A stretch of 64,000 nt of DNA from Oscillospiraceae bacterium (GTDB lineage Bacteria; Bacillota; Clostridia; Christensenellales; QALW01): NCBI GenBank assembly GCA_022009755.1, contig CP091722.1:380001-444000 (forward strand), written 5' to 3'. The position numbers and the translations under genes were made by a program. Below, piece by piece: positions 28,280 through 37,143 of this stretch. The notes beneath the pieces were generated by a model. That model ran no database searches. It was not told the DNA's origin and saw only the letters and a list, made by a program, of their open reading frames with translations. How positions within the stretch are numbered: the stretch's first letter is position 1; the number at the start of each line of letters is the position of its first letter.

Positions 28280-28913
28280 TTGTTTTTTGGGGTGCTGGGC
28301 GCTGTTTTTCTGCTTATTTCGGCATTTTTCGCCACATTTCGACTGAAAATACGAATTTGCGCGGCGGATGGGGAGGCGGCGGCAGAGGTGGGGGCGAGAT
28401 TTTTTTATATTTTTTTGAGCCGAAGCGAATATTGTCGATTTGCAAAAAAAGGCGGAAAATGGGGGGGCCTTTTCGCGTTCGGTATTAAAATTGCGCCGGA
28501 CTTTAAGAGAAGGAGGAGAAAAACAAAAAAACGCAAAAAAACAGTGAAAAAAAGCGTAAAAAAATGCCTCAAAAAAACCGTTAAAAAAGTGCAAAAAAAC
28601 GCTCAAAAAAACGAAGAGAAAAATTTTTTTGGCGTGGCTTTTTTTAAGCATATAAAGGTGAGAAAGCTGAAAATCAAGGCCGTGATTGGAACCGGGGATG
28701 CGGCAAGCTCGGCTTTGATATGCGGCATTATCAATGCGTTGCTTTTTGCTGCGGCGGAGGCTGTTTGCAAACAGCCGGATATTGGAATAGGCTTTTCCGA
28801 CAGGTTTGATTTCTGCTGTGATGCGGCTGCGGAAATATCGTTGTAGAGGCAAGGCAACCGTAAATATATTTTTGAAAGCGTTTTTCAAAATGACAAGAAA
28901 TGATATTGAATAA
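28280..28913 (+). CDS. DUF2953 domain protein with lysine-rich insert (one frameshift near the C-terminus)
   Basis: A membrane-anchored protein found in the scpB-DUF2953-gerW order of spore formers; its function is not established. It has an N-terminal hydrophobic helix (FFGVLGAVFLLISAFFATFR), a beta-rich DUF2953 core, and an unusual segment of about 40 residues made mainly of Lys and Arg (VKKSVKKCLKKTVKK), encoded by regularly spaced A-tracts. I prefer the TTG at 28280 as start, because GGAGG at 28267-28271 is then 8 bases away. Near 28843 the frame stops, but removing one base continues it as RGKATVNIFLKAFFKMTRND to 28913. Confidence 0.68.
28519..28630 (+). repeat. phased A-tract array inside the DUF2953 gene
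   Basis: Eight runs of six or seven A start at 28525, 28535, 28547, 28558, 28571, 28583, 28593 and 28605, i.e. every 10-13 bases, flanked by shorter runs and closed by an A5-T7 junction. The average spacing is close to the DNA helical repeat, which predicts intrinsic curvature. It encodes the Lys-rich insert of the DUF2953 protein. Confidence 0.85.
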
Positions 28914-28985
28914 TTTTTCGTGAAATTTGCAGATATTATCCTTACGGTTAATTTGACCGAATATATTTTCGGAGTTGATGCAGTG

Positions 28986-29387
28986 ATGGAAAGACAGCCG
29001 GTGGAAAGCGTAATGGATACAACGCTTGCGCATATCAAGGAGATGCTGGATGTGGATACGGTTGTTGGCAAGCCGGTATTCAGTGAAGGCGGAACGGTGA
29101 TAATACCTCTTTCCCGTTTGGGAGTGGGGTTTGCAGCGGGGGGCGCACAGTACGGCGATAATAAAGGGGAGGAGTATCCCTTCGGCGGCGGAGGCGGCGC
29201 GGGAATGTCGGTAAACCCGTGCGGCTTTCTTGTGATAAACGGAGGAAACGCCAGCTTTTTGCCTGCGCAGCAAAGCGACGGTCTGGACAGGATAATGGGC
29301 GGGATGCCGCGTTTTATAGAGCAGCTTAAGGGGCTTATTTGCCTTTTCAGAAGCGGGGAGACGGATGAGGATGAAAAGGAGCAGTAG
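28986..29387 (+). CDS. gerW: GerW family sporulation protein (YtfJ)
   Basis: A 133-residue protein of the GerW/YtfJ family needed for normal germinant response in Bacillus spores. Diagnostic segments are VESVMDTTLAHIKEMLDVDTVVGKP, here read as two adjacent pieces, then VIIPLSRLGVGFAAGGAQ, a glycine-rich patch and GFLVINGG. I choose ATG 28986, the normal family N-terminus, although the frame is open upstream. The gene overlaps the start of the D-Ala-D-Ala carboxypeptidase gene by 23 bases. Confidence 0.92.
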   Translation: MERQPVESVMDTTLAHIKEMLDVDTVVGKPVFSEGGTVIIPLSRLGVGFAAGGAQYGDNKGEEYPFGGGGGAGMSVNPCGFLVINGGNASFLPAQQSDGLDRIMGGMPRFIEQLKGLICLFRSGETDEDEKEQ

Positions 29388-30190
29388 GCTGCGGCGCGCG
29401 GCATGCGCATGCGCGGTTATTACGGCGGTTGTCTTGGGTGTATGTTCTCCGGCTGCGGCAGCCTCGCCTGCTACGGCCGGAGCCTATTGCGTTATGGATG
29501 CGCAGACGGGTGAGGTGATATGTCAGAAATGCGTATGCCCGCATGGAGATGGCAAGCACCACAAAGGTGATGACTGCACTTGTAGCACTGGAAAATGCGC
29601 CGCTTTCCCTTACCGTGAGGATAACACGCGCCGAAGCGGGCACCGAAGGCTCCTCGATGTATTTAAGAGCGGGGGATGTGTATACGCTTGAGGATTTGCT
29701 TTTGGGAATGATGCTGGTTTCGGGCAACGATGCGGCACTTGCGGTTGCAAAAGCGGTGGCGGGAAGCGAAGCCTCCTTTGTGCATTTGATGAATGAAAAG
29801 GCGCAGGAGATAGGAATGTGCGATACGCATTTTGATAACCCGCACGGACTGCATTCGCAACAGCATTACACATCGGCATATGATCTTGCTCTGCTGTGCG
29901 GATATGCTATGCAAAACGCCGAGTTCTGCCGTATAGTGGGCTGCAAAAGCGCCGGCATAAAAGAGCTTACGCGCGGCGAGACAAGAGTGATGGTGAACAA
30001 GAACCGCTTTATATATGCCTTTGAAGGGGCGGACGGAATCAAAATAGGTTATACGCGCCGGGCGGGAAGATGCTTGTGTGCTTCTGCCGGCAGAGACGGA
30101 AAAAGAATGATATGCGTGCTGTTAAATGATGCGGATTGGTTTGCTTCTGCCGCGGAGCTATTGGAGGAAGCTTTCAAAAACAAAAGGTGA
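29365..30190 (+). CDS. dacF: D-alanyl-D-alanine carboxypeptidase, DacF type (one frameshift)
   Basis: A low-molecular-weight penicillin-binding protein that trims the terminal D-Ala of wall or cortex peptides. The signal peptide covers residues 1-33. The active-site motifs are SxxK in MASTTKVMTA, SGN in MLVSGNDAALA and KIG in DGIKIGYTRRAG, the last in place of the usual KTG. The frame breaks in the A run at 29527-29529: a corrected run gives QKNAYARMEMASTTK as expected. Repaired length of about 275 residues is short, without the usual C-terminal beta domain and amphipathic anchor. The order gerW-dacF-rluB is typical. Confidence 0.87.
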
Positions 30191-30275
30191 CTGCGGCATT
30201 TATAAACAGAAAATGCAAAAACACAATACTAAGGGGCGGCTGTTGCGGCGGCGTGACCTGCGGGGCGAGTTTTTG

Positions 30276-30304
30276 TTTACTTTATTGCGGGAATATTATA
30301 TAAT
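30276..30304 (+). promoter_or_regulatory. promoter for rluB
   Basis: TTTACT and TATAAT with a 17-base spacer, ending 92 bases before the rluB start. Confidence 0.65.
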
Positions 30305-30396
30305 AATCGCAATGTAAAAGGTAAAAGCGGCCCGACGCAGGGCACGGCGCTTTTGACCGTAATAATGGCCGTGAGGCCTTTTTGAAAGAGGAAGCA

Positions 30397-31119
30397 ATGG
30401 AGAGACTGCATAAGCTTATGGCGCGCTGCGGCGTGGCATCAAGAAGAAAATGTGAGGAAATGATCAAGGAGGGGCGGGTGAGCGTGAACGGAATTACGGT
30501 CACTCTGCCCGGAAGTCAGGCTGACCCGGTGAAGGATCGCATAGCCGTGGACGGCAAAGAGATAAAAGTACCCGCAAAGAAAACCTACATAATGCTCAAT
30601 AAGCCGGACGCCGTGGTAAGCACGGCTATGGACCCTGAGGGGCGGAAAACGGTGCTGGACTGCGTGCCGTTTGAAGGCCGGCTGTACCCGGTGGGCAGGC
30701 TTGATTATCATACTCAGGGGCTTATACTGCTTACCGATGACGGCGATGCCGCATATCGCCTGACACATCCCAAATATGAAATTGAAAAGGAATATGTTGC
30801 CGTAATTAAGGGGGATATAACCCGTCATGAGCTGAACAGGCTTCAGGCGGGCGTGGTTATCGCCGTTCCCGAGGGCGAGGTGCGTACTGCGCCGGCAAAG
30901 GCGGCGGTTATAGGCCGTACGGAGCATACGGCAACGGTGAGCGTGATAATACACGAAGGCCGAAACAGGCAGGTGCGCCGTATGCTGGAGGCTGTCGGCA
31001 AGGAGGTATTAAAGCTTACAAGGGTACGGATGGGAGAATTGCAGCTGGGAAATCTGGCAGCCGGTGAATGCAGGGAGCTTAACAGCGTTGAGATAGCCTA
31101 TCTCAACAGGCTGAAATGA
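30397..31119 (+). CDS. rluB: ribosomal large subunit pseudouridine synthase (RluB/RsuA family)
   Basis: Converts a uridine of 23S rRNA to pseudouridine. An S4 RNA-binding domain (residues 1-60, with RLHKLMARCGVASRRKCEEMI) is followed by the catalytic domain, with the active-site aspartate in PVGRLDYHTQGLILLTDDG, and then the IIHEGRNRQVRRMLEAVG motif. Length 240 residues. ATG 30397 follows AGAGGA. Its stop overlaps the next gene's ATG by four bases. Confidence 0.94.
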   Translation: MERLHKLMARCGVASRRKCEEMIKEGRVSVNGITVTLPGSQADPVKDRIAVDGKEIKVPAKKTYIMLNKPDAVVSTAMDPEGRKTVLDCVPFEGRLYPVGRLDYHTQGLILLTDDGDAAYRLTHPKYEIEKEYVAVIKGDITRHELNRLQAGVVIAVPEGEVRTAPAKAAVIGRTEHTATVSVIIHEGRNRQVRRMLEAVGKEVLKLTRVRMGELQLGNLAAGECRELNSVEIAYLNRLK

Positions 31120-32012
31120 CGCGCGTTATATGCTCTGACTGCGGCCGCGCATGCAATGCGGAGCGCACGGAGAAACAGGGAAAGGGCTTTTGCGGCTGCG
31201 GGCTGCTGCCGCGTGCGGCGCTTGCAAGGGCGCATTTCGGAGAGGAGCCCTGTATAAGCGGAAAGAGGGGAAGCGGAACCGTTTTTTTCTGCGGATGCTC
31301 TTTAGGGTGCGTTTTTTGTCAGAATTACGAAATATCGCATGACGGCGCGGCGGGAAAGGAAATAACGCCGGCGCGTCTTGCGGATATATTCCGTGAGCTT
31401 GAGGATTCCGGCGTGCACAATATAAACCTTGTAAATCCCACGCATTACACATATGCAATCGACAAAGCCATGAGGCTGTACAGACCGGGGATCCCGGTGG
31501 TATACAATACCTCCTCCTATGACGGTAGCGCGGCCCTTGCAAGGGCTGCGGAGTGGACGGATATATTTCTTGCGGATCTGAAGCTGGTTTCGCCGTCAAG
31601 AAGCAGACGGTATCTTAAAGCGGAGAATTATCCCGAAACGGCCTTAAAGGCCATTGATGCAATGAAGCGTATGCAGCCAAAGGACGAGTTTGCATCGGAC
31701 GGGATAATGCAAAGGGGCGTTATCGTGCGGGTGCTGGTATTGCCGTGCAATGCCGACCAGGCGCGCGCCTGCGGGCGTATGATAAAGGAAAGATTGGGCG
31801 CGGATACGGTAGTGAGCGTTATGAGCCAGTATTACCCGGCGGGAGAGGCGGCCGGAGGCAAATATCCGGAGATTGCGCGCAGAATAACGGCAAGAGAGTA
31901 TGAAAGCGTATGCGCCTGCTTTTCGGATTTGGGATTTTCAAAGGGGTATTATCAAAAGCCGGACAGCGCGGACAGCGTATATACGCCGATATTCAACGGC
32001 GAGGGAATATAA
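31116..32012 (+). CDS. radical SAM protein, PflA-like
   Basis: A radical SAM enzyme with the cluster motif Cx3Cx2C in FFCGCSLGCVFCQNYEIS (about residue 64), preceded by a cysteine-rich N-terminal zone (CSDCGRACNAER, GKGFCGCG) and followed by INLVNPTHYT and a DIFLADLKL strand. It belongs to the group annotated as pyruvate formate-lyase activating enzyme homologs, but no glycyl radical enzyme is adjacent, so the substrate is unknown. It starts inside the rluB stop (ATGA overlap). Confidence 0.82.
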   Translation: MTRVICSDCGRACNAERTEKQGKGFCGCGLLPRAALARAHFGEEPCISGKRGSGTVFFCGCSLGCVFCQNYEISHDGAAGKEITPARLADIFRELEDSGVHNINLVNPTHYTYAIDKAMRLYRPGIPVVYNTSSYDGSAALARAAEWTDIFLADLKLVSPSRSRRYLKAENYPETALKAIDAMKRMQPKDEFASDGIMQRGVIVRVLVLPCNADQARACGRMIKERLGADTVVSVMSQYYPAGEAAGGKYPEIARRITAREYESVCACFSDLGFSKGYYQKPDSADSVYTPIFNGEGI

Positions 32013-32128
32013 AAGGGAATACATAAAGAGATAGCGGAGCAGCCGGCTGCACGGAACGAAAAAAGCGCTGAGGTGTGCGGCACGCGGGCAGTGCAAGGGG
32101 ACAGAACGGGAGAAAGGAGCATTTCGCA

Positions 32129-33154
32129 ATGACGGAGGAAGCCGTTAAAATGCTTATGCAGCTTAACAAAGAGGGCTTTGACACGGCTGTAAAGCGGTAT
32201 GAACTGCTTAGAGCGATAAGCTATGTTCAGCCGGTGGGGCGGAGGCAGCTTGCACTGTATACCGGCCGCACGGAGCGGGAGGTGCGGGCGGAATGCGAGG
32301 CGCTGCGCGCTTCGGGGCTGCTGCGGGTGGAAAGCGCCGGGATGATAGTAAGCCGCAGCGGATACCGGCTGCTTGAAGAGCTGGAGGAAACGGTGCACAG
32401 CCTTACAAGCGCGCAGCAGCCGGAGCAGGAATTGGTGCAGAAGTACGGTATAATGCGGGCGGACATTGTAAGCGGAGATTCCGATGCGCATTCGCTGGTA
32501 AGACGGGATATAGGGCTTTGCGCGGCCATGCAGATGCGGCAGTACATGAAGGAATATAATACCTTTGCCCTTACGGGCCATGAGATAGTAGGGCTTATGG
32601 CGGACGGGGGATATCCGCCGGATTGCGGACGGGGGGCGGTGCTTTACCCGGCGCGCACGGCGCAGATGAACAAGGAGGATACGGGAGCAAATTCCAATTG
32701 CGCCCGTTTGGGACGCAAGAGCGGAGCGGAATACAAGCTGCTGCACCTTGGGAGCAATCCCTCGCTTAACGAGCTGGAGCGGCGCTATCATGAGCCGGAT
32801 GTAACGCATATCGTGGCCGCGGTGGAAAATGCCGATGTTTTGGTATCCGGCATTACGCCGCTTGAAAAAAGCCAGCTTTTTGCCTCGATGAGCGTGCGTG
32901 CGCAGGATCTGCTGATGCAGTCTAGCCCCTGCTGCGAGCTGCTTGGCAGCTTTATAAGAGAGGACGGAAGGCAGATAAACAATCCGCCGCTTTATTCCTT
33001 AAGCGTGGATGAGATAGCGCGCTTTCGGGTGTTTTTGCTTTTGGCATCGGGCGCACGGGAGACGGCCGGGATAAGGGCGATGATACGAAGATTTTCAAAT
33101 GTGCATCTTGTGACGGATGAAAAGACCGCAAAAGCGTTATTGGAGTATGAGTAA
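32129..33154 (+). CDS. cggR: central glycolytic genes regulator CggR (SorC family)
   Basis: A repressor that binds fructose-1,6-bisphosphate and controls the lower glycolysis operon. The N-terminal helix-turn-helix (RYELLRAISYVQPVGRRQLALYTGRTEREV) aligns with Bacillus CggR, and the C-terminal sugar-phosphate domain of the SorC type has LGSNPSLNELE and SIRDGRQINN-like features. ATG 32129 follows AGAAAGGAG. The neighbours pgk-tpiA-gpmI support the assignment. The gap gene, which sits between cggR and pgk in Bacillus, is absent here. Confidence 0.88.
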   Translation: MTEEAVKMLMQLNKEGFDTAVKRYELLRAISYVQPVGRRQLALYTGRTEREVRAECEALRASGLLRVESAGMIVSRSGYRLLEELEETVHSLTSAQQPEQELVQKYGIMRADIVSGDSDAHSLVRRDIGLCAAMQMRQYMKEYNTFALTGHEIVGLMADGGYPPDCGRGAVLYPARTAQMNKEDTGANSNCARLGRKSGAEYKLLHLGSNPSLNELERRYHEPDVTHIVAAVENADVLVSGITPLEKSQLFASMSVRAQDLLMQSSPCCELLGSFIREDGRQINNPPLYSLSVDEIARFRVFLLLASGARETAGIRAMIRRFSNVHLVTDEKTAKALLEYE

Positions 33155-33282
33155 AATCAGCTGCGCATGTAAATCGGGGGGCTGCGCCGGCACAGGCGGG
33201 GCGGTCTGCGTTTCGGCAGGTAAACAAACGCTGAACAAATGCTTAAAAAAACAGCAGCATACGGCAAAAACGGCGATATCGA

Positions 33283-33311
33283 TTGACTGAAATGCGCGAA
33301 TGGGCTATTAT
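33283..33311 (+). promoter_or_regulatory. promoter for the pgk-tpiA-gpmI operon
   Basis: TTGACT and TATTAT with a 17-base spacer, 89 bases before pgk. It lies after cggR, so pgk can be driven separately from cggR. Confidence 0.7.
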
Positions 33312-33323
33312 ATACGGCGGGTA

Positions 33324-33356
33324 GGAATATTTCGGGCTTATGGCATCGGATATTCC
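33324..33356 (+). promoter_or_regulatory. candidate operator: GGAATAT dyad downstream of the pgk promoter
   Basis: GGAATAT and ATATTCC form a perfect dyad with 19 bases between the arms, starting 12 bases after the -10 box, a position suited to blocking transcription. It differs from the Bacillus CggR operator (CGGGAC direct repeats), so CggR binding is only a hypothesis. Confidence 0.4.
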
Positions 33357-33399
33357 GAAAGCAACAAATAACAATTATAACCTGTAAGGAGTTGTAGAA

Positions 33400-34593
33400 A
33401 TGAGTAAGAAAACAATAGAGGACATTTCCGTAAAGGGCAAGAGAGTTCTTGTTCGGGTTGATTTCAATGTGCCCCTGGATGATGAGGGCAATATTACCGA
33501 CGAAACCAGAATTAAAGCGGCGCTGCCCACAATAAATTATCTTTTGGACAATTCCGCCAAGGTTATTCTGTGCTCGCACCTCGGAAGACCGAAGGGAGAA
33601 TTCAATATGAAGTATTCCCTTGCGCCCGTTGCAAAGCGTCTTAAGGAAATCTACGGCGAGGATAAAGTGACCTTTGCCTCCGATGTTATCGGATCCAGCG
33701 CACAGGAGGCGGTAGCAAACCTTAAGGAAGGTCACATTGTGCTGCTTGAGAACCTTCGCTTCCACAAGGAGGAGGAGAAAAACGATCCTGAGTTTGCAAA
33801 GAAGCTGGCTTCCTATGCCGATATTTATGTAAATGACGCATTCGGAACGGCTCACCGCGCTCATGCCTCCACTGAGGGCGTTACCAAATATCTGCCCTCC
33901 GTTGCAGGATATCTTATCGGCAAAGAGCTTTCCGTAATGGGCGGCGCGCTTGAGCATCCGCAGAGACCGTTTATTGCCATTCTGGGCGGCAAGAAGGTGT
34001 CGGACAAGATAGGCGTTATCAATAATCTGCTGGATAAATGCGATGCGCTTATTATAGGCGGCGCAATGAGCTATACCTTCTTTGCTTCAATGGGGCTGAA
34101 TACCGGCACAAGCATTGTGGAGAAGGACAAGATTGAGCTTGCGGGAGAGTTGATGAAAAAAGCCGAGCAGAAGGGCGTTAAGCTGCTGCTTCCGGTGGAT
34201 TGCGTGGTTGTACAGGAGTTCGGCCCCGACGCTCCCAAGAAAACCGTTAAGCGCACGGAGATCCCGGACGGCTACGAAGGAATGGACATCGGGCCCGAGA
34301 CTCGCGCAATTTATGCCGATATTATCAAAACGGCAAAGACGATTATTTGGAACGGCCCGATGGGCGTTTCGGAGTTTCCGAGATTTGCCGACGGCACCCG
34401 CGCCATTGCCGAAGCAATGGCGGCCAATACCGATGCGGTAACCATTATCGGCGGCGGCGATTCTGCTGCTGCGGTTGAGAAGCTGGGCTATGCCGACAAG
34501 ATGACCCACATTTCCACCGGCGGCGGAGCAAGCCTTGAATTCCTTGAAGGACGCGAGCTTCCCGGCGTTGCGGCGCTGAACGATAAAGAATAA
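33400..34593 (+). CDS. pgk: phosphoglycerate kinase
   Basis: Makes ATP and 3-phosphoglycerate from 1,3-bisphosphoglycerate. The family blocks are all present: VLVRVDFNVPLDDEG, LCSHLGRPKGEFN, LLENLRFHKEEEKN, VNDAFGTAHRAHAS, AILGGKKVSDKI, and the C-terminal nucleotide motif TIIGGGDSAAAVEKLG with HISTGGGASLEFLEG. Length 397 residues is standard. AAGGAG precedes the ATG. First gene of the glycolytic block after the promoter at 33283. Confidence 0.98.
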   Translation: MSKKTIEDISVKGKRVLVRVDFNVPLDDEGNITDETRIKAALPTINYLLDNSAKVILCSHLGRPKGEFNMKYSLAPVAKRLKEIYGEDKVTFASDVIGSSAQEAVANLKEGHIVLLENLRFHKEEEKNDPEFAKKLASYADIYVNDAFGTAHRAHASTEGVTKYLPSVAGYLIGKELSVMGGALEHPQRPFIAILGGKKVSDKIGVINNLLDKCDALIIGGAMSYTFFASMGLNTGTSIVEKDKIELAGELMKKAEQKGVKLLLPVDCVVVQEFGPDAPKKTVKRTEIPDGYEGMDIGPETRAIYADIIKTAKTIIWNGPMGVSEFPRFADGTRAIAEAMAANTDAVTIIGGGDSAAAVEKLGYADKMTHISTGGGASLEFLEGRELPGVAALNDKE

Positions 34594-34685
34594 GATATTT
34601 GTTTCGGGGTAACGGCTGTTACCCCGAAGCTTTGCTTTTTACAAAAGATTTTTGCCACGGGCACAAAAAGAAAGGTGATTTTTTT

Positions 34686-35430
34686 ATGCGTAAAGCGATT
34701 ATTGCAGGCAACTGGAAAATGAATAAAACCCCGGCGGAGGCCGTTGAGCTTATAAATGCGCTCAAGCCCCTTGTTAAGGATGCAAAGTGCGATGTTGTGG
34801 TATGCCCCAGCTTTGTATGCCTTGCCGCTGCCGCAGAGGCGGTGAAGGGCAGCAACATACATCTGGGCGCTCAGAATGTACACTGGGCTAAAAGCGGCGC
34901 GTTCACCGGCGAGGTATCGGCCGATATGCTTAAAGAGCTGGGTGTGGAATATGTTATCATCGGGCACAGCGAGCGCCGGCAGTATTTCGGCGAAACTGAC
35001 GAAACGGTGAATAAGCGTGCCGCATTTGCGCTGGAGAACGGTCTTATACCGATCATTTGCGTGGGCGAGACGCTGGAGCAGCGCGAGGAGGGCATTGCGC
35101 TTTCGCTGGTGGCGGATCAGACGCGCAAAGCGCTTGAGGGCTTTACGGCGCAGCAGGTTGCGGGCATTGTGATAGCATACGAGCCGGTATGGGCTATCGG
35201 AACAGGAAACCGCTACTAAAGAGGATGCAAACGAGGTTATTGCGCACATCCGCAAAACGGTGGCGGAGAAATTCGGAGAAGATGCGGCGCAGAAGATTCG
35301 CATACAGTACGGCGGAAGCATGAAGCCCGTAAACGCTGCGGAGCTTATGGCGATGAGCGACATCGACGGCGGTCTTATCGGCGGAGCGAGCCTTAAGGCC
35401 GAGGAGTTCTCAAAGGTGGTCAACTATTAA
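34686..35430 (+). CDS. tpiA: triosephosphate isomerase (one frameshift)
   Basis: Interconverts dihydroxyacetone phosphate and glyceraldehyde-3-phosphate. The N-terminal AGNWKMNK has the catalytic lysine, IIGHSERRQYFGE the histidine, and IAYEPVWAIGTG the glutamate. The frame breaks in the A run at 35207-35209, exactly in the phosphate loop that should read GTGKTAT; beyond it the protein continues TATKEDANEVIAHIRKT to the normal end with IQYGGSMKP and GLIGGASL. Repaired length about 248 residues. A glycolytic fermenter is unlikely to lack this enzyme, so error is the likely cause. Confidence 0.93.
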
Positions 35431-35502
35431 ACCGCGCGGCAACATTTATTGAAGGTATTATCCGGCATATAGCAGATATATGCTCAGTGGGGAGTGAAAG
35501 AT

Positions 35503-37053
35503 ATGAGTAAAAAGACTACCGCACTTATTATTATGGACGGGTTCGGGATTACCGATAAAACCAAGGGAAATGCCGAGCTGGCGGCGGGAACGCCGAACCT
35601 TGACCGTCTGCGCAGCGAATATCCGTATGTGCAGATCGGTGCAAGCGGTATGGATGTAGGGCTGCCGGCGGGACAGATGGGCAACAGTGAAGTGGGGCAT
35701 CTGAATATCGGCGCGGGCCGCGTTGTATATCAGAAGCTTACGCTTATAACAAAGAGTATTATGGACGGGGGCTTCTATAAGAAAAAATCTTTTATTGATA
35801 TGATGCAGCAGGTGAATGAAAACGGCGGACGGCTGCACATTATGGGATTGCTTTCCGACGGAGGCGTGCACAGTCATATCGAGCACCTGTTTGCCGTGCT
35901 GCGGCTTGCAAAGCAGCAGGGAATAAAAGAGGCGTATGTGCATTGCTTTATGGACGGACGGGATGTGCCGCCTTCCAGCGGAGAGAAGTACATAGGCGAG
36001 CTTGAGGACTTTATAGCTAAGGAAGGGTACGGCAAAATTGCCACGGTTGAGGGCAGGTATTATGCCATGGATCGTGACAACCGCTGGGACCGCGTGGAAA
36101 AGGCATATAATGCGGTGGCGCTTGGCAAGGGCAACACGGCAAAGAGCGCGATGGAGGCCGTAAGAGAGGCTTATGGGCGCGGAGAAACCGATGAGTTCAT
36201 AACGCCGTGCGTAGTGACGGAAAACGGCCGTTCGGTGGCTACGGTGGAGAACGGCGACGGTGTATTCTTCTATAATTTCCGTCCTGACAGAGCGCGTGAG
36301 ATAACAAGATGCTTCATTGACAACAACTTTACCGGCTTTGAAAGAGAAAAGAAGAATGTTGTATTCCTTGGCCTTACGCAGTACGATGAGACCTTTACGG
36401 GCATTATCACCGGCTATACTCAGGAGGAGCTGCACATCTCCCTTGAGAATAATCTTGGCGAATATGTATCGAAAATGGGCAAAACGCAGGTTCGTATTGC
36501 GGAAACGGAAAAGTATGCTCATGTGACCTTCTTTTTTAACGGCGGTGTGGAAAAATGTAACGAGGGCGAGGACAGAGTGCTGGTGCCTTCGCCGAAGGTG
36601 GCAACTTATGATCTGAAGCCGGAAATGAGCGCATATGAGGTTTGCGATAAGGCGGTGGAGGCCATTCGCTCCGGGAAATATGATCTGCTTATTATGAATT
36701 ATGCAAACTGCGATATGGTAGGTCACACCGGCGTTATGGAGGCTGCCGAAAAGGCGGTGCGCACCGTGGATGAGTGCGTTGCAAGAGTTGTTGATGAGAT
36801 TCTTGCTGCCGGCGGCAATGCGATTGTGACGGCGGATCACGGAAACGCGGAGCAGATGGTATATTACGATTCGGATATCCCCTTTACGGCGCATACGACA
36901 AACCCCGTGCCGTTTATTCTGGTGGATCCTGCAAGAAAGAATGTGCATCTGCGCAAGGACGGTAAGCTTGGAAATATCGCGCCTACGCTGTGTGAGCTTA
37001 TGGGATTGCCGGTGCCCAAAGAAATGGATTGCGGCAGCATGATTGTTAAATGA
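35503..37053 (+). CDS. gpmI: 2,3-bisphosphoglycerate-independent phosphoglycerate mutase
   Basis: Converts 3- to 2-phosphoglycerate using two Mn ions and a serine. Seen are the metal aspartate in LIIMDGFG, the phosphoserine site QMGNSEVGHLNIGAGR, the FMDGRDVPP and RYYAMDRDNRWDR blocks, NYANCDMVGHTG, and VTADHGNAEQM near the end. Length 516 residues. ATG 35503 follows GGGGAG; an earlier in-frame GTG is not needed. It is 72 bases after tpiA. Confidence 0.97.
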   Translation: MSKKTTALIIMDGFGITDKTKGNAELAAGTPNLDRLRSEYPYVQIGASGMDVGLPAGQMGNSEVGHLNIGAGRVVYQKLTLITKSIMDGGFYKKKSFIDMMQQVNENGGRLHIMGLLSDGGVHSHIEHLFAVLRLAKQQGIKEAYVHCFMDGRDVPPSSGEKYIGELEDFIAKEGYGKIATVEGRYYAMDRDNRWDRVEKAYNAVALGKGNTAKSAMEAVREAYGRGETDEFITPCVVTENGRSVATVENGDGVFFYNFRPDRAREITRCFIDNNFTGFEREKKNVVFLGLTQYDETFTGIITGYTQEELHISLENNLGEYVSKMGKTQVRIAETEKYAHVTFFFNGGVEKCNEGEDRVLVPSPKVATYDLKPEMSAYEVCDKAVEAIRSGKYDLLIMNYANCDMVGHTGVMEAAEKAVRTVDECVARVVDEILAAGGNAIVTADHGNAEQMVYYDSDIPFTAHTTNPVPFILVDPARKNVHLRKDGKLGNIAPTLCELMGLPVPKEMDCGSMIVK

Positions 37054-37090
37054 GTTTTTAACGTTTTGTTTACTGAAAATTAACAGGAAT

Positions 37091-37143
37091 AAACTCCCTT
37101 GGTGTTGAATTATTATATTAAGAAACACGAAGGGAGTTTTTTT
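37091..37143 (+). terminator. terminator-like hairpin containing the hpf ribosome site
   Basis: AAACTCCCTT (37091-37100) pairs perfectly with AAGGGAGTTT (37130-37139), and GTGTT/AACAC extends the stem inward. A run of seven T follows and ends at the hpf ATG. The right arm contains GGGAG, the only ribosome site for hpf. The element can therefore end gpmI transcripts, mask hpf translation, or both. Confidence 0.75.
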
